A stretch of DNA of 64,000 nt, taken from an uncultured Oscillibacter sp. Lineage in GTDB: Bacteria; Bacillota; Clostridia; Oscillospirales; Oscillospiraceae. The notes under the pieces were generated by a model. The model saw only the letters and a list, made by a program, of their open reading frames with translations. It was not told the origin of the DNA and made no database searches. The DNA lies in the NCBI GenBank assembly GCA_947577075.1, contig CANPTW010000003.1, forward strand, positions 61,121-125,120. Reading direction: 5' to 3'. Both the position numbers and the translations under genes were made by a program. Below are positions 1-8,321 of this stretch, piece by piece (positions within the stretch are counted from its first letter, which is position 1; every line of letters starts with the position of its first letter).

Positions 1-468
1 CCGGATTCCGGCCTCGTCGGTTTCGGCGCCGAGCTGCTGCTCCAGCTCCTGCCGCTTCCTTTTCAGCTGTTCAATCTCCCGGTCCACCCGGTCGGTATTG
101 CAGACGCAGCGCTCCTCCTTTTCCTCCTTCGGGCCCGCCGCCTCCCGATTCGGCGCGGGCTCCTCCGCCCGGGGGGCGTCCGCATCCGGCGTTTTCCCGC
201 CGGACCCATCTCCCGGCCCTTCAGGGGCGTCCGCCGTCCGCTCCGGGTCGTCGAAATAAATCTTGGGCCGTCCGTCCTCGTCCCTGCCCATCCAATAGCG
301 GCCAAAGGGTTCGCGGGTTTGCTCCGGGACGTATTCGTCCGTCACAGGCTTTAACGGGCGTTCCGGGGCCTCCGCCCCGGGCGTTTGGACCTTGGGCGCG
401 CCAAGCGCCCTCTCCGCCGCGGCCGGCGGCCGGACCGCGCCGGGATTCGTACCAGAAACAGGCGTCAT
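1..468 (-). CDS. Unrecognised disordered/coiled-coil protein, C-terminus beyond window
   Basis: The reading frame opens at an ATG at 468 behind a strong ribosome binding site (AAGGAGGAAC) and stays open for 156 codons to the window edge, so the 3' end is missing. Residues 1-50 are rich in Pro, Ala, Gly and Glu. A short ordered-looking patch follows around GRYWMGRDEDGRPKIYFDD, then another acidic Pro/Ala stretch. From about residue 125 comes CVCNTDRVDREIEQLKRK, which continues as a heptad-like coiled coil. I see no signal peptide or membrane segment and do not recognise the family. It has its own promoter carrying the same 21-bp-spaced repeats as the upstream LytTR regulator gene, so it is probably a target of that system. 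The function is unknown. Confidence 0.6.
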   Translation of the reverse strand, partial: MTPVSGTNPGAVRPPAAAERALGAPKVQTPGAEAPERPLKPVTDEYVPEQTREPFGRYWMGRDEDGRPKIYFDDPERTADAPEGPGDGSGGKTPDADAPRAEEPAPNREAAGPKEEKEERCVCNTDRVDREIEQLKRKRQELEQQLGAETDEAGIR

Positions 469-588
469 AGATCGTTCCTCCTTGAAAAAATGTGCGGAGC
501 ATGAAGCCGAGGGACCGGACCCCGCCGGGGGCGGCAGTCCCATCGGCCGTTTGCGGAAATGGCCGGGTCACGGCCTCCCGGCTTTTAC

Positions 589-656
589 AGTCTACCGGCC
601 CGAGCCTGCCGGTTCAATGGGTTTGTATTGAAATGCTTCCTGGGTGTCATGAAATG
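589..656 (-). promoter_or_regulatory. Promoter with LytTR-type direct repeats
   Basis: Plus-strand decamers TATTGAAATG (626-635) and TCATGAAATG (647-656) are spaced exactly 21 bp. Reading leftward on the minus strand they are followed by TTGAAC (617-612), a 17-bp spacer and TAGACT (594-589), a reasonable -35/-10 pair for the gene starting at 468. Two 9-10-bp repeats with a 21-bp period just upstream of -35 is the known site layout for LytTR activators (AgrA, ComE, PlnC types). Confidence 0.6.
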
Positions 657-704
657 CCCGCGGCGGTCCGGGAGCGCTTTTGCGGAAATCCCGCCGGTCC
701 TTTC

Positions 705-2006
705 TCAGCAGGTTTGGGACCCGTCCCGACAATCCGGAGGCGCGACGTTCAGCAGCACGCTCAAATAAAAGCGCCCTCCGTGTTTTTCCGCCAGCACCGC
801 CCCGCGGTACTTTTCCGCCACCGCTTTGATGTTGGAAAGCCCGGTCCCCGCCGGGGGCGGGGGTCCCTCCGGGCAGGTGTTCTCAAAGACCAGCATATAA
901 AAGTCCCCCTGCCGCTCCCCGCTGATGCGGACGGCCCCGGCTCCGGCGCCGGAGCGGCAGGCGGCGATGGCGTTGTCCAGGGCGTTGGCGAAGAGCACGC
1001 ACAGGTCAAAGTCGTCGATCCCGCAGGGCGTGGGCAGGACCAGGGAAACCTCCGCCGCGATTTCCTTCGCCAGGCCCAGCTTCTCTCCCAACAGGATGTC
1101 CACCACCGGGTTGCCGGTCTGATAGGGGAAGGACAGGGCTTCCGAGACGGTTTCCAGCTTGTCCAGATACGCTCTGCCCTCCTCCAGCCTTCCGCTTCTG
1201 AGCAAACCGTCCAAAACGGACAGATGATTTTGGATGTCGTGGCGGAAGGATTTTGTCCGCTCGTAGCGGGCCCGGGCTTCCGCAATATAAACCTTTTGCG
1301 CATGGGCCGCCTGGGTCAGCGACCGCACCTCCGCCTGGGCCTGAAAGCCCCGGCAGAGGTGGCGGTAAGCGTACAGGGTGCAGAGCAGCGCCGCCAGCCC
1401 CATGACTTGCAGAAGCAGCAGCGTGCCGTGCCGGCCCACCTCCGCCGGGGAAACCCTGGGGACCAAAACGCTGTAGGCGGTTTGAAGGATATAGAGCTCC
1501 GCGGCAAAGAAGAACAGGCCGGGAAACAGCAAAAGCCCAATATAGGGTGTCTGGCTGTCCTCCGTCCAAGTCAGAAGCTTCAATACGGCGCGGTAACAGC
1601 AGATGCAAAGCCCGAAGAAAAGAATCTGGGCCGCCGAAAGAAGCAGATACAGCAGCGGACTTCCGATAAAACGGGGGAAGAGCGCCGCTTCCACAGAGTT
1701 GACGACGCCGAAGGAGATCTGCGAAACATAGAAGGCCAGAACGGCGGCCAGCCAGGAAACCGGCGGCCGGATTCCCATTCCAAAGCGGCCGACGGCATAC
1801 AATGCGAGCACGCCCATGCCGACGGGGAGGATTCCGCCGAGGGCAAGCCGGACCGAGACAAGCTGAAGCATGCCCAAAAGGAGAAGGTAGACGGCGGCGT
1901 GCCGCGGCTTTGGCCGCCTCCCCGTGAGGCGGCCGACAAAGCGCATGTGCATCACGCCCTGCCCCGCGAGACAGAGGCCGTCCAGAAACAGCGTGAACCA
2001 GCCCAT
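705..2006 (-). CDS. GHKL-type sensor histidine kinase (AgrC-like)
   Basis: The 433-residue protein has a hydrophobic N-terminal half (about residues 1-200) with roughly six membrane segments, the layout of AgrC/ComD peptide-pheromone receptors. A cytoplasmic coiled stretch leads to the phosphoacceptor motif FRHDIQNHLSVLDGL (about 250), then the N-box LFANALDNAIAAC and the G-box GTGLSNIKAVAEKYRG of a GHKL ATPase. The ATG at 2006 lies one base after the stop of the LytTR regulator gene, so the two are translationally coupled. Family knowledge says such kinases phosphorylate a LytTR partner, usually in response to a secreted peptide. No obvious pheromone precursor is visible beside it. The signal is therefore unknown. 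Confidence 0.9.
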   Translation of the reverse strand: MGWFTLFLDGLCLAGQGVMHMRFVGRLTGRRPKPRHAAVYLLLLGMLQLVSVRLALGGILPVGMGVLALYAVGRFGMGIRPPVSWLAAVLAFYVSQISFGVVNSVEAALFPRFIGSPLLYLLLSAAQILFFGLCICCYRAVLKLLTWTEDSQTPYIGLLLFPGLFFFAAELYILQTAYSVLVPRVSPAEVGRHGTLLLLQVMGLAALLCTLYAYRHLCRGFQAQAEVRSLTQAAHAQKVYIAEARARYERTKSFRHDIQNHLSVLDGLLRSGRLEEGRAYLDKLETVSEALSFPYQTGNPVVDILLGEKLGLAKEIAAEVSLVLPTPCGIDDFDLCVLFANALDNAIAACRSGAGAGAVRISGERQGDFYMLVFENTCPEGPPPPAGTGLSNIKAVAEKYRGAVLAEKHGGRFYLSVLLNVAPPDCRDGSQTC

Positions 2007-2007
2007 G

Positions 2008-2721
2008 TCAGGTGCTCCTCTCTTTCATATAGCGCAGAAGGGCCTGGGTCAGCTCCCGTTCCCGCAGCCGGGAGACGGGAATACACGCCCCCTGGGGCAG
2101 CAGGACCTGCCCGGCCCGGCAGCCGCGCACATAGTCCAGATTGACCAGATAGCTTCGGTGGCACTTGAAAAAGCGCCCGTCCACCCGCCGCTCCAGATCC
2201 TCCAGCTTGCCGTAATAATCGCGCACGGACCCGTCGTTTTTATGGAGATAGACTTTCCGGCCCAATACCTCGCAGTACACAATATCGCAGAGGGGGACGA
2301 CCTCGCAGCCGGTTCCCCGCTGAATGACAAGGTTCTCCGCCGTCCTCTGCTCCAGGGAGCGGAGAAGGCGGTCCATGGTCCGGTTGAAGCGGGGGCCGTC
2401 CAGGGGCTTGAGCAGATAGCCGCGGGCCTCCACGTCGAAGGAGTCGAACACACACTCTTTCAGCGCCGACACAAAGACCAGCAGGGCGTGATCTCCCCGG
2501 CGGCGCAGCAGCCTGGCCGTCTCCATTCCATCCGGCTGTTCCATCCGGATGTCCAGAAAAATCACGTCAAAGCCGCCGCCGGCGTCCAGCAGGGCGCGGC
2601 CGTTGGAAAAGCTGCTGACGGAATAAGCGGTGATGGAATGTCCGTTCATATAGTTTGCAAGACGGCCGGAAAGCTCCTGGGCCATCCCGGGCTCGTCATC
2701 ACAGATCGCAAATTTTATCAT
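2008..2721 (-). CDS. LytTR-family response regulator (AgrA-like)
   Basis: The product has 237 residues from the ATG at 2721; an in-frame GTG at 2733 is the alternative, and neither has a strong ribosome site. Residues 1-120 are a receiver domain with the acidic pocket CDDE (7-10), phospho-acceptor D57 in FLDIRM and a conserved lysine in LLKPLD. Residues 135-235 are a LytTR DNA-binding domain (IVYCEVLGRKVYLH, FFKCHRSYLVNLDYV). It is the first gene of a two-gene operon with the GHKL kinase. Its own upstream region carries two decamer repeats 21 bp apart, which suggests autoregulation, and the same repeats lie before the gene at 1-468. Confidence 0.92.
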   Translation of the reverse strand: MIKFAICDDEPGMAQELSGRLANYMNGHSITAYSVSSFSNGRALLDAGGGFDVIFLDIRMEQPDGMETARLLRRRGDHALLVFVSALKECVFDSFDVEARGYLLKPLDGPRFNRTMDRLLRSLEQRTAENLVIQRGTGCEVVPLCDIVYCEVLGRKVYLHKNDGSVRDYYGKLEDLERRVDGRFFKCHRSYLVNLDYVRGCRAGQVLLPQGACIPVSRLRERELTQALLRYMKERST

Positions 2722-2782
2722 GTTCGCCACCACGTTTTTCGATCAGCTTAACAGAAGCGGGACCGGGAGGTAACCTCCGATG

Positions 2783-2813
2783 TAATGAAATGCCGTTTCT
2801 GTGTCATGAAATG
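2783..2813. promoter_or_regulatory. LytTR-type operator before the regulator gene
   Basis: TAATGAAATG (2783-2792) and TCATGAAATG (2804-2813) are direct repeats with a 21-bp period; the second is identical to the copy at 647-656. They lie about 60 bp upstream of the regulator start. Between them and the gene is an odd-centred palindrome GGAGGTAACCTCC (2766-2778). The -35/-10 boxes here are weak, as expected for an activator-dependent promoter. Confidence 0.55.
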
Positions 2814-2861
2814 ATTTTCGGCGCCCGCAAAAAGAGCGGCGGGGCGCTGCTCCGCCGTTCC

Positions 2862-3740
2862 TCATGAATGACGTTGAAACGTCAGCCGGATTTCCAGCGC
2901 GTCTCCCGTGATCCGCGCGGATACCCCTCCGCCCATCCGCTCCATCAGCTCCCGCACGATGGAGAGGCCCAGGCCGGCCCCGCCGTTCCCCCGGGCGGGG
3001 CTGCCCTGATAGAAGCGGTCAAACAGGTGCTCCGGGTCCGGCCGGGGGCCGGGAGGCAGCTGGTTGGAAAAGCAGATCGCTCCATCCCGCCCGGAGACGG
3101 CCAGCCCGCCGCCGCCGTGGCGCAGGGCGTTGGCAATCAGGTTCCGGTACACCCGGCCCAGGGCCGCGGGGCTGGCCCGGACCGCCAGATCCTCCCGGTC
3201 GAACCGCAGCTCCGGCTCCACCCCCGCCGCCTCCAGCCGGGGGTAAAACTCCGCCAGGGCGTCCCACAGGGGCGGCAGGGCCGCCATGGTTTCGCACTCC
3301 AGGGAGAGGGAGCCGCCCTGGAGGCGGGTATAGAGGAACAATTCCTCCAAAAGCTCCTCCAGTTCCTCCAGCCGCCTGCGCACAATGTCCAGGTACTCCG
3401 CCCGGCGCTCCGGCTCCCCCTCCAGCAGCTGCAAATAGCCCATGGCCCCGGCCAGGGGGGTGCGGATGTCGTGGGAGATGCAGGCCATGGTATATTTCAA
3501 TTCCTGTTCCCGCTTGGACGTCTCCAGACGGAGCCGCCGCCCCTCCTCCAGCCGCTCGTTCACCGCCCGGCACAGCCGCCGGGGCGCCGCGCCGGACATG
3601 CCTACCGTCAGGCGCAGATTGCTCTCCGCGGGGGTTTCCTCCAGCACCCGGGCCATCTCCAGCAGCTGGGCGCGGTAGGCCCGCAGGCGCAGCAGGGCGG
3701 CTCCCAGGGCGGCGAGGGCCAGGATCAGGGCAGGCAGCAT
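2862..3740 (-). CDS. Sensor histidine kinase of an ABC-transporter-linked two-component system
   Basis: This is a short kinase of 292 residues. It has one N-terminal membrane segment (about 1-20), almost no extracellular part, a linker, a HisKA domain with the H-box CISHDIRTPLAGAMGY (about 115) and a HATPase domain with N-box YRNLIANALRH and G-boxes GGAGLGLSIV. Kinases with a minimal sensor region usually work with an ABC transporter that detects the stimulus (BceS or lantibiotic-immunity types), as the neighbouring ATPase and permease suggest. Its RBS is AAGGAGGAATTTCC. The matching OmpR-type regulator lies at the other end of the four-gene set (5709-6383). No separate promoter is obvious in the 161-bp gap from the permease gene. 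Confidence 0.9.
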   Translation of the reverse strand: MLPALILALAALGAALLRLRAYRAQLLEMARVLEETPAESNLRLTVGMSGAAPRRLCRAVNERLEEGRRLRLETSKREQELKYTMACISHDIRTPLAGAMGYLQLLEGEPERRAEYLDIVRRRLEELEELLEELFLYTRLQGGSLSLECETMAALPPLWDALAEFYPRLEAAGVEPELRFDREDLAVRASPAALGRVYRNLIANALRHGGGGLAVSGRDGAICFSNQLPPGPRPDPEHLFDRFYQGSPARGNGGAGLGLSIVRELMERMGGGVSARITGDALEIRLTFQRHS

Positions 3741-3901
3741 GGAAATTCCTCCTTAGAGCCGTTCTCAGAAAAAAGGAAGCGGAGGCGGGGGAGTGCGGGA
3801 CAGGGCGGGGGACGCGGGCGGGCCGGCGTCCGCCAAGGACGACAACGCCGTTATGCGGTTCCCGGACCGCCAAGCGTTTCGCAGTATTTCCGGAAACGGC
3901 T

Positions 3902-4717
3902 CTAAATGTCTCGCTTTTCCATTAACAGCAGGCTCCCGGCTCCGTAGACGGCCGCCCAGGCGATGGAGCAGGCCAGAATCATTCCAATCGGAGCAATCCC
4001 GCGCTCAGGCGTATAGACGCCCTTTACCACAGCGGCAAGAAGATACTGCTCCAGGGGAGGCCAGCGCAGCAGCCTGCCCAGCGTCCCCACCAGAGCGGCC
4101 GTCAGCCCGCTCCCGGCCACCAGGGACAGGATGATGCCCAGGGTTGTGCTTCGGGTCAGCAGAACCAGGGCCAGGGCCATCAGGGCAAAGGCCCAGTGGG
4201 GCGGCCACATCCAAAGCATATACTGCAAAATCTCGGAAACCGAATCCGGCGCCGGGTACATGTGGATCAGCACAGGGGACAAGAGCATCAGCAGGACGGA
4301 CAAAATGGCGACGATTCCGCTGTAAACGCCCGCAAGCGCAATTTTTGACAGTACATAGTCCCGGCGGCGGGGCTTGGCAGCACAAATATTTTTGATAAAG
4401 CCGCTGGAGAAATCGCCGCTTACAAACAACGTCGTCCCAATCCCCGTCATGACCAGCAAAAAGCCACTTCCCAAGGTTTCGTGCATGAGATCCAGCTGCG
4501 ACATGCTGTGGATGTACGCGCTCATCCTGCGGTCGGACTCTGTGATCTCCGCCCCCTGGGCGCCCATGGCGTCCATCATCTCCGGATCCGCCACGGCGTA
4601 AGCCATGGCCGTCACCGTAATCAAAAGAACGGCCGTCACGGCCAGAATGATGTAAAAGCTGCGGCTTTTAAACAGCCGCCGCAGGTCCATACCCAGCAGA
4701 TTAAACACGGTCCGCAC
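3902..4717 (-). CDS. ABC-2 type transporter permease
   Basis: About 271 residues. An N-terminal membrane segment (about 20-42) is followed by a hydrophilic extracellular stretch (45-85) and then five further membrane segments, the ABC-2 fold seen in LanFEG/BcrB-like permeases. The start overlaps the end of the ATPase gene by 17 bp at the GTG at 4717; a second GTG at 4708 lies at better distance from the GGGGGG run and may be the true start. It would form the membrane pore driven by the adjacent ATPase, exporting or removing a peptide or antibiotic from the membrane. The substrate cannot be read from the sequence. Confidence 0.87.
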   Translation of the reverse strand: MRTVFNLLGMDLRRLFKSRSFYIILAVTAVLLITVTAMAYAVADPEMMDAMGAQGAEITESDRRMSAYIHSMSQLDLMHETLGSGFLLVMTGIGTTLFVSGDFSSGFIKNICAAKPRRRDYVLSKIALAGVYSGIVAILSVLLMLLSPVLIHMYPAPDSVSEILQYMLWMWPPHWAFALMALALVLLTRSTTLGIILSLVAGSGLTAALVGTLGRLLRWPPLEQYLLAAVVKGVYTPERGIAPIGMILACSIAWAAVYGAGSLLLMEKRDI

Positions 4718-5612
4718 CCCCCATCCGCTCCAGGAAATAGCCCTCCAGGTCCTGCCGGTGCAGGCCCAGCTCCTCCACCGCGACGTCCGCCCGGGCGAGG
4801 ACCCGCCCCACGGCCTTGGCGTCCACGGGTTCGTAAATCCGGATTTCCCCCTCCGGGCGCATCTCCCAATGCTTGAGGTGAAGCTCCTGCTCCAAGAGCG
4901 CCGCCGCCTTCTGGGGCCGGTCCGCTTTCAGGTGCAGATAGTCGGCGCATTTCTGTGCAAGCTCCCCGGCGGTGATCTGCTCCGCCATGCGTCCCGCCTG
5001 GATAATGCCGTACCGGGTGGCGATCTTGCTCAGCTCCCCCAGGATGTGGGAGCTGATGAGCAGGGTCAGCCCCCGTTCCCGGTTCAGCTGCAGGAAAAGC
5101 TCCCGCATCTCCCGGATGCCCTCCGGGTCCAGGCCATTGGTGGGCTCGTCCAGCAGCAGCAGGTCCGGCCCGCCCAAAAGCGCCAGCCCCACCCCCAGCC
5201 GCTGTTTCATGCCCATGGAGTAGTGCTTCACCGGCTTTTTCGCTTTCGGGGACAGGCCAACCGTCTCCAGGATCTCGTCCACCTGCCGTTCCGGGCTGTC
5301 CAGCCCCAGCAGCGCGGCGTACAGCCGCAGATTCTCCCGCCCGCTCAGGTCGGGATACAGGCCCGGCCGCTCGATCAGCGCCCCCACCCGGCGGCGGGCC
5401 ACCGGGTCCCCGACGGGCTTGCCGAAGATCAGCGCCTCCCCCTGGGTGGGCCGGGCCAGGCCGCACAGGAGCTTCAGGGTGGTGGACTTGCCCGCGCCGT
5501 TCCGGCCGATGAAGCCGTAGACGTCCCCCCGCTCCACCTGCAGGTCCAGGCGGTCCACGGCCCAGTTGTCCCTGTAGCGCTTGGACAGGCCCCTTGTCTG
5601 TATGACTGCCAT
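4701..5612 (-). CDS. ABC transporter ATP-binding protein (antibiotic/lantibiotic immunity type)
   Basis: A 303-residue ATPase with Walker A GRNGAGKST (about residue 38), signature YSMGMKQRLG (about 130), Walker B LLLLDEP followed by TNGLD, and the switch histidine in ISSHIL. The C-terminal 80 residues form the extension typical of the DrrA/BcrA/LanF group. The ATG at 5612 has RBS AGGAGGTTTTCCT. It sits between its response regulator (5709-6383) and its permease, overlapping the latter, which fits an operon for resistance to membrane-active peptides. The drug or peptide handled is unknown. Confidence 0.93.
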   Translation of the reverse strand: MAVIQTRGLSKRYRDNWAVDRLDLQVERGDVYGFIGRNGAGKSTTLKLLCGLARPTQGEALIFGKPVGDPVARRRVGALIERPGLYPDLSGRENLRLYAALLGLDSPERQVDEILETVGLSPKAKKPVKHYSMGMKQRLGVGLALLGGPDLLLLDEPTNGLDPEGIREMRELFLQLNRERGLTLLISSHILGELSKIATRYGIIQAGRMAEQITAGELAQKCADYLHLKADRPQKAAALLEQELHLKHWEMRPEGEIRIYEPVDAKAVGRVLARADVAVEELGLHRQDLEGYFLERMGGADRV

Positions 5613-5708
5613 AGGAAAACCTCCTTTTTGGTTTGCGGGATCAGTCTGACAGACAAGTGCCCAAACATCGCAAAGGAAGGGTAAAGAAAGTGCAAAGTTT
5701 CCTCACAG

Positions 5709-6383
5709 TCACGCTTCCGCCAGCTTGAACCCGATGCCCCACACGGTTTGAATGTAGCCGTCGGTGCCGCTGGGCCGCAGCTTGGCGCGGATGTTGCTGA
5801 TATGGACCGTGATGGTCTTGTCCTCCACGGCGCAGTCCTCCTGCCAGACGGCCTCGTAGATCTGCCGCTTGGTAAACACCCGTTTCGGGCGGCCCGCCAG
5901 CAGCTCCACGATCCTGAACTCATGGGCGGTGAGGGCCACCGGCCGGCCGGCGGCGGTGAGGGTCATCTCCTCCAGGTTCAGCACCCAGTCCCGCCAGCGC
6001 AGAAGCGGCGCGGGCGGCGCGGCGCTGGCGTGGCGGAGCTGCACCAGGATGCGGGCCCACAGCTCCTCCAGCTGGTAGGGCTTGGTCAGGTAGTCGTCCG
6101 CCCCCAGGCCCAGCAGCTCCACCTTGTCGGACAGCTCCGCTTTGGCGGAGAGCACAATGATGGGCGCCCGGCTGGTTTGGCGGATCTCCGCGATCAGCTC
6201 GCTGCCGGAGAGCCCGGGGAGCATCAGGTCCGCCAGCAGGAGGTCGACGCCGCCCGCCTGCCAGAGCAGCCGGCCCTCGGTGCCGGAGAAGGCCTGGATG
6301 CACTCACAGCCCTGGCGGCGCAGGTACCGGGCGGTGGAGTTGTTGATGTCGGTATCGTCTTCCACAATCAGAATGCGGGGCAT
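5709..6383 (-). CDS. OmpR/PhoB-family response regulator
   Basis: A 224-residue regulator. The receiver domain (1-115) has acidic residues EDD (8-10), phospho-acceptor D52 in LLLADLMLPG, and the conserved lysine in YLTKPYQ. A winged-helix Trans_reg_C domain (130-222) ends with the recognition helix and wing (VEDKTITVHISNIRAKL, then YIQTVWGIGFKL). The RBS is AGGAGG seven bases before the ATG at 6383. It is the first gene of the minus-strand set regulator-ATPase-permease-kinase, so it probably controls this operon from the intergenic region at 6384-6695. A TATCAT -10-like hexamer lies about 25 bp upstream of the start. Confidence 0.93.
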   Translation of the reverse strand: MPRILIVEDDTDINNSTARYLRRQGCECIQAFSGTEGRLLWQAGGVDLLLADLMLPGLSGSELIAEIRQTSRAPIIVLSAKAELSDKVELLGLGADDYLTKPYQLEELWARILVQLRHASAAPPAPLLRWRDWVLNLEEMTLTAAGRPVALTAHEFRIVELLAGRPKRVFTKRQIYEAVWQEDCAVEDKTITVHISNIRAKLRPSGTDGYIQTVWGIGFKLAEA

Positions 6384-6552
6384 GGGACGGCCTCCTCAGT
6401 CGGTTTTGAACATGATACCACAGCCGGGGGTGTAAGAAAATACTTTTTCGGGAAAATCCTCCCGCGGGCCGATATCGCCGGCGCGGTTGAAAACCGGCAG
6501 CCGATTGCCGGCTGGGGCGGCTATAAAAAGGGGCGGGGCTGCACCCGCCGCG

Positions 6553-6593
6553 GCGGGGAGCTCCGGCAAAGGGGAGAAGCCGGAGCTCCCCGC
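6553..6593. repeat. Strong perfect hairpin between divergent regulator genes
   Basis: A 15-bp perfect inverted repeat with arms 6553-6567 and 6579-6593 surrounds an 11-base purine-rich loop. No T-run follows on either strand, so it is not a classical terminator. The 312-bp gap 6384-6695 holds this hairpin, the promoter of the leftward regulator and, at 6632-6637, a TATCCT -10-like box for the rightward YesN gene. Confidence 0.6.
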
Positions 6594-6695
6594 TCCGCAT
6601 AAAATCTTTTGTAGAATTTTGCGGCGGACTGTGGTATCCTGAATACAGGCGTTAACGGAACGGCCCGGGAGGGCGGTGCAGAGGAGGGGACGATC

Positions 6696-8321
6696 ATGCT
6701 GCGCGTATTTTTAGCCGAGGACGAGAGCATTATCCGGGAGACCCTGCGGGACACCGTTCCTTGGGCCCAATACGGCTACTCCTTCGCCGGGGAGGCCGGG
6801 GACGGGGAGATGGCCCTGCCCCTGATCCGGCAGGTGAAGCCGGACGTGCTGATTACCGACATCCGCATGCCCTTCATGGACGGCCTGGCCCTCAGCGAGC
6901 TGGTCAGCCGGGAGTTTCCGGAGATGAAAATCGTCATCATCTCCGGCTATGACGATTTTGAATATGCCCGCCAGGCCATCAGCATCGGCGTGGACCGCTA
7001 TCTGCTGAAGCCAATTACCAAAAAAGCCCTGCTGGACGTGCTGGCGGAGCTGAAGGAAAAGATCGAGGGCGAGCGGGCCAACCGGAGCTATCTGGCGCAG
7101 TTCCACCGGGAGGCGGAGGAGTACGAGCAGTACACCCGCCGGGTGTTCTTCGAGCGGGTGGTGGCGGGCCAGCTCTCCGTCCAGGAGATTTACGAGTCCG
7201 CGGCAAAGCTGGACATCGACCTCCGGGCGCAATGCTATGCCCTGGCCTTCTTCTCCGTCCTGCCGGAGCCCTTTGCCTCGGCGGAGGCTTACTCGGAGCC
7301 GGGAGCCCGTCTGCGGGACGCTTTGCTGGAGCATTTTTTAAAGTACCCGGAGTACATCCTCCTCCGCTGGAATCTGACCACGTACGCCGTGCTGCTCAAG
7401 GGCGAGACCGCCCGGATGGAGGAGCTGGCCCGCCGCTGTGTGAACACGGTGCGGGAGCAATACGCGGCCTATGCCCCGGAGCAGAGCTGGTATGTGGCGG
7501 TGGGCCGCCCCACTCCCCGGCTCAGCACCCTGCCCGCCTGTTTTGAGGAGGTCTCCCGCCTCTGGGCCTACCGGCACATTCTGCCCCAGCAGCATGTGCT
7601 GACGGCGGACACCGTCAGCTTCCTCACCGGCACCGGCGGGGGGAACAGCCACCTGGACCAGCTGGACGCCGGGAAGGTGGACCCGGCCATCCTCCTCGGC
7701 GTGATGCAGAGCGCCAGCGCGCAGGAAATCCCCAGTTTTGTGGACGAGTACATCCACAGCGTGGAGGATGCCCTGGGTTCCAAGCCCTTCTGCCAATACC
7801 TGATGCTGTCGGTCCGCTTCACGGCGGCCCGCTTCGCCGCCTCCCTGGGGGTGGGGCGGAAGGAGACCTTCGCGCCCCTGACCTGCCTGGACCTGGTGGG
7901 CCGGAATGTGACGGCGGCGGACCTGAAGAGCTACTTCTCCGCCATCCTGCTGCGGGCGGTGGAGCTGCGGGACCAGGCGTCCAACAGTCAGTGCCGCCAG
8001 CTGCTCAAGCAGGCGGTGGCCTATATCGACGGCCACTATACCGCGGAATCCCTCTCCCTGAACCAGGTGGCCCGGGAGGTGAACATCTCCGCGAACTACC
8101 TCTCGGCGGTGTTCAGCCAGGAGATCGGGGCGACCTTCACCGAATACGTCACGGGAAAACGGATGGACCGGGCGAAGGAGCTGCTCCGCACCACGGACAA
8201 GCGTTCCGGCGAGGTGGCGGCGGCGGTGGGCTATAAGGACCCCCACTATTTCAGCTTCCTCTTCAAAAAAACCCAGGGCTGCACCCCCCGGGACTACCGG
8301 GGAGGGGGGAAGCGCCCATGA
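6696..8321 (+). CDS. YesN-type AraC-family response regulator
   Basis: A 541-residue regulator. Residues 1-125 are a receiver domain with AEDE (7-10), phospho-acceptor D55 in LITDIRMPFMDG and the conserved lysine in YLLKPI. A long middle region (130-430) of the YesN type follows. The C-terminus (about 435-535) is an AraC double helix-turn-helix (LSLNQVAREVNISANYLSAV, then GYKDPHYFSFLFKKTQGCTP). The gene overlaps the YesM kinase gene by four bases (ATGA) and is first in a coupled three-gene operon with a sugar-binding lipoprotein. It probably activates the downstream sugar transporter operon when the kinase senses sugar. The RBS is GAGGGGACGATC. Confidence 0.93.
   Translation: MLRVFLAEDESIIRETLRDTVPWAQYGYSFAGEAGDGEMALPLIRQVKPDVLITDIRMPFMDGLALSELVSREFPEMKIVIISGYDDFEYARQAISIGVDRYLLKPITKKALLDVLAELKEKIEGERANRSYLAQFHREAEEYEQYTRRVFFERVVAGQLSVQEIYESAAKLDIDLRAQCYALAFFSVLPEPFASAEAYSEPGARLRDALLEHFLKYPEYILLRWNLTTYAVLLKGETARMEELARRCVNTVREQYAAYAPEQSWYVAVGRPTPRLSTLPACFEEVSRLWAYRHILPQQHVLTADTVSFLTGTGGGNSHLDQLDAGKVDPAILLGVMQSASAQEIPSFVDEYIHSVEDALGSKPFCQYLMLSVRFTAARFAASLGVGRKETFAPLTCLDLVGRNVTAADLKSYFSAILLRAVELRDQASNSQCRQLLKQAVAYIDGHYTAESLSLNQVAREVNISANYLSAVFSQEIGATFTEYVTGKRMDRAKELLRTTDKRSGEVAAAVGYKDPHYFSFLFKKTQGCTPRDYRGGGKRP

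Noticed and set aside
492..2144. A 550-codon plus-strand frame opposite the GHKL kinase
   Set aside because: The minus strand encodes a kinase with intact H, N and G boxes; the plus frame has no domain and runs through two promoters.
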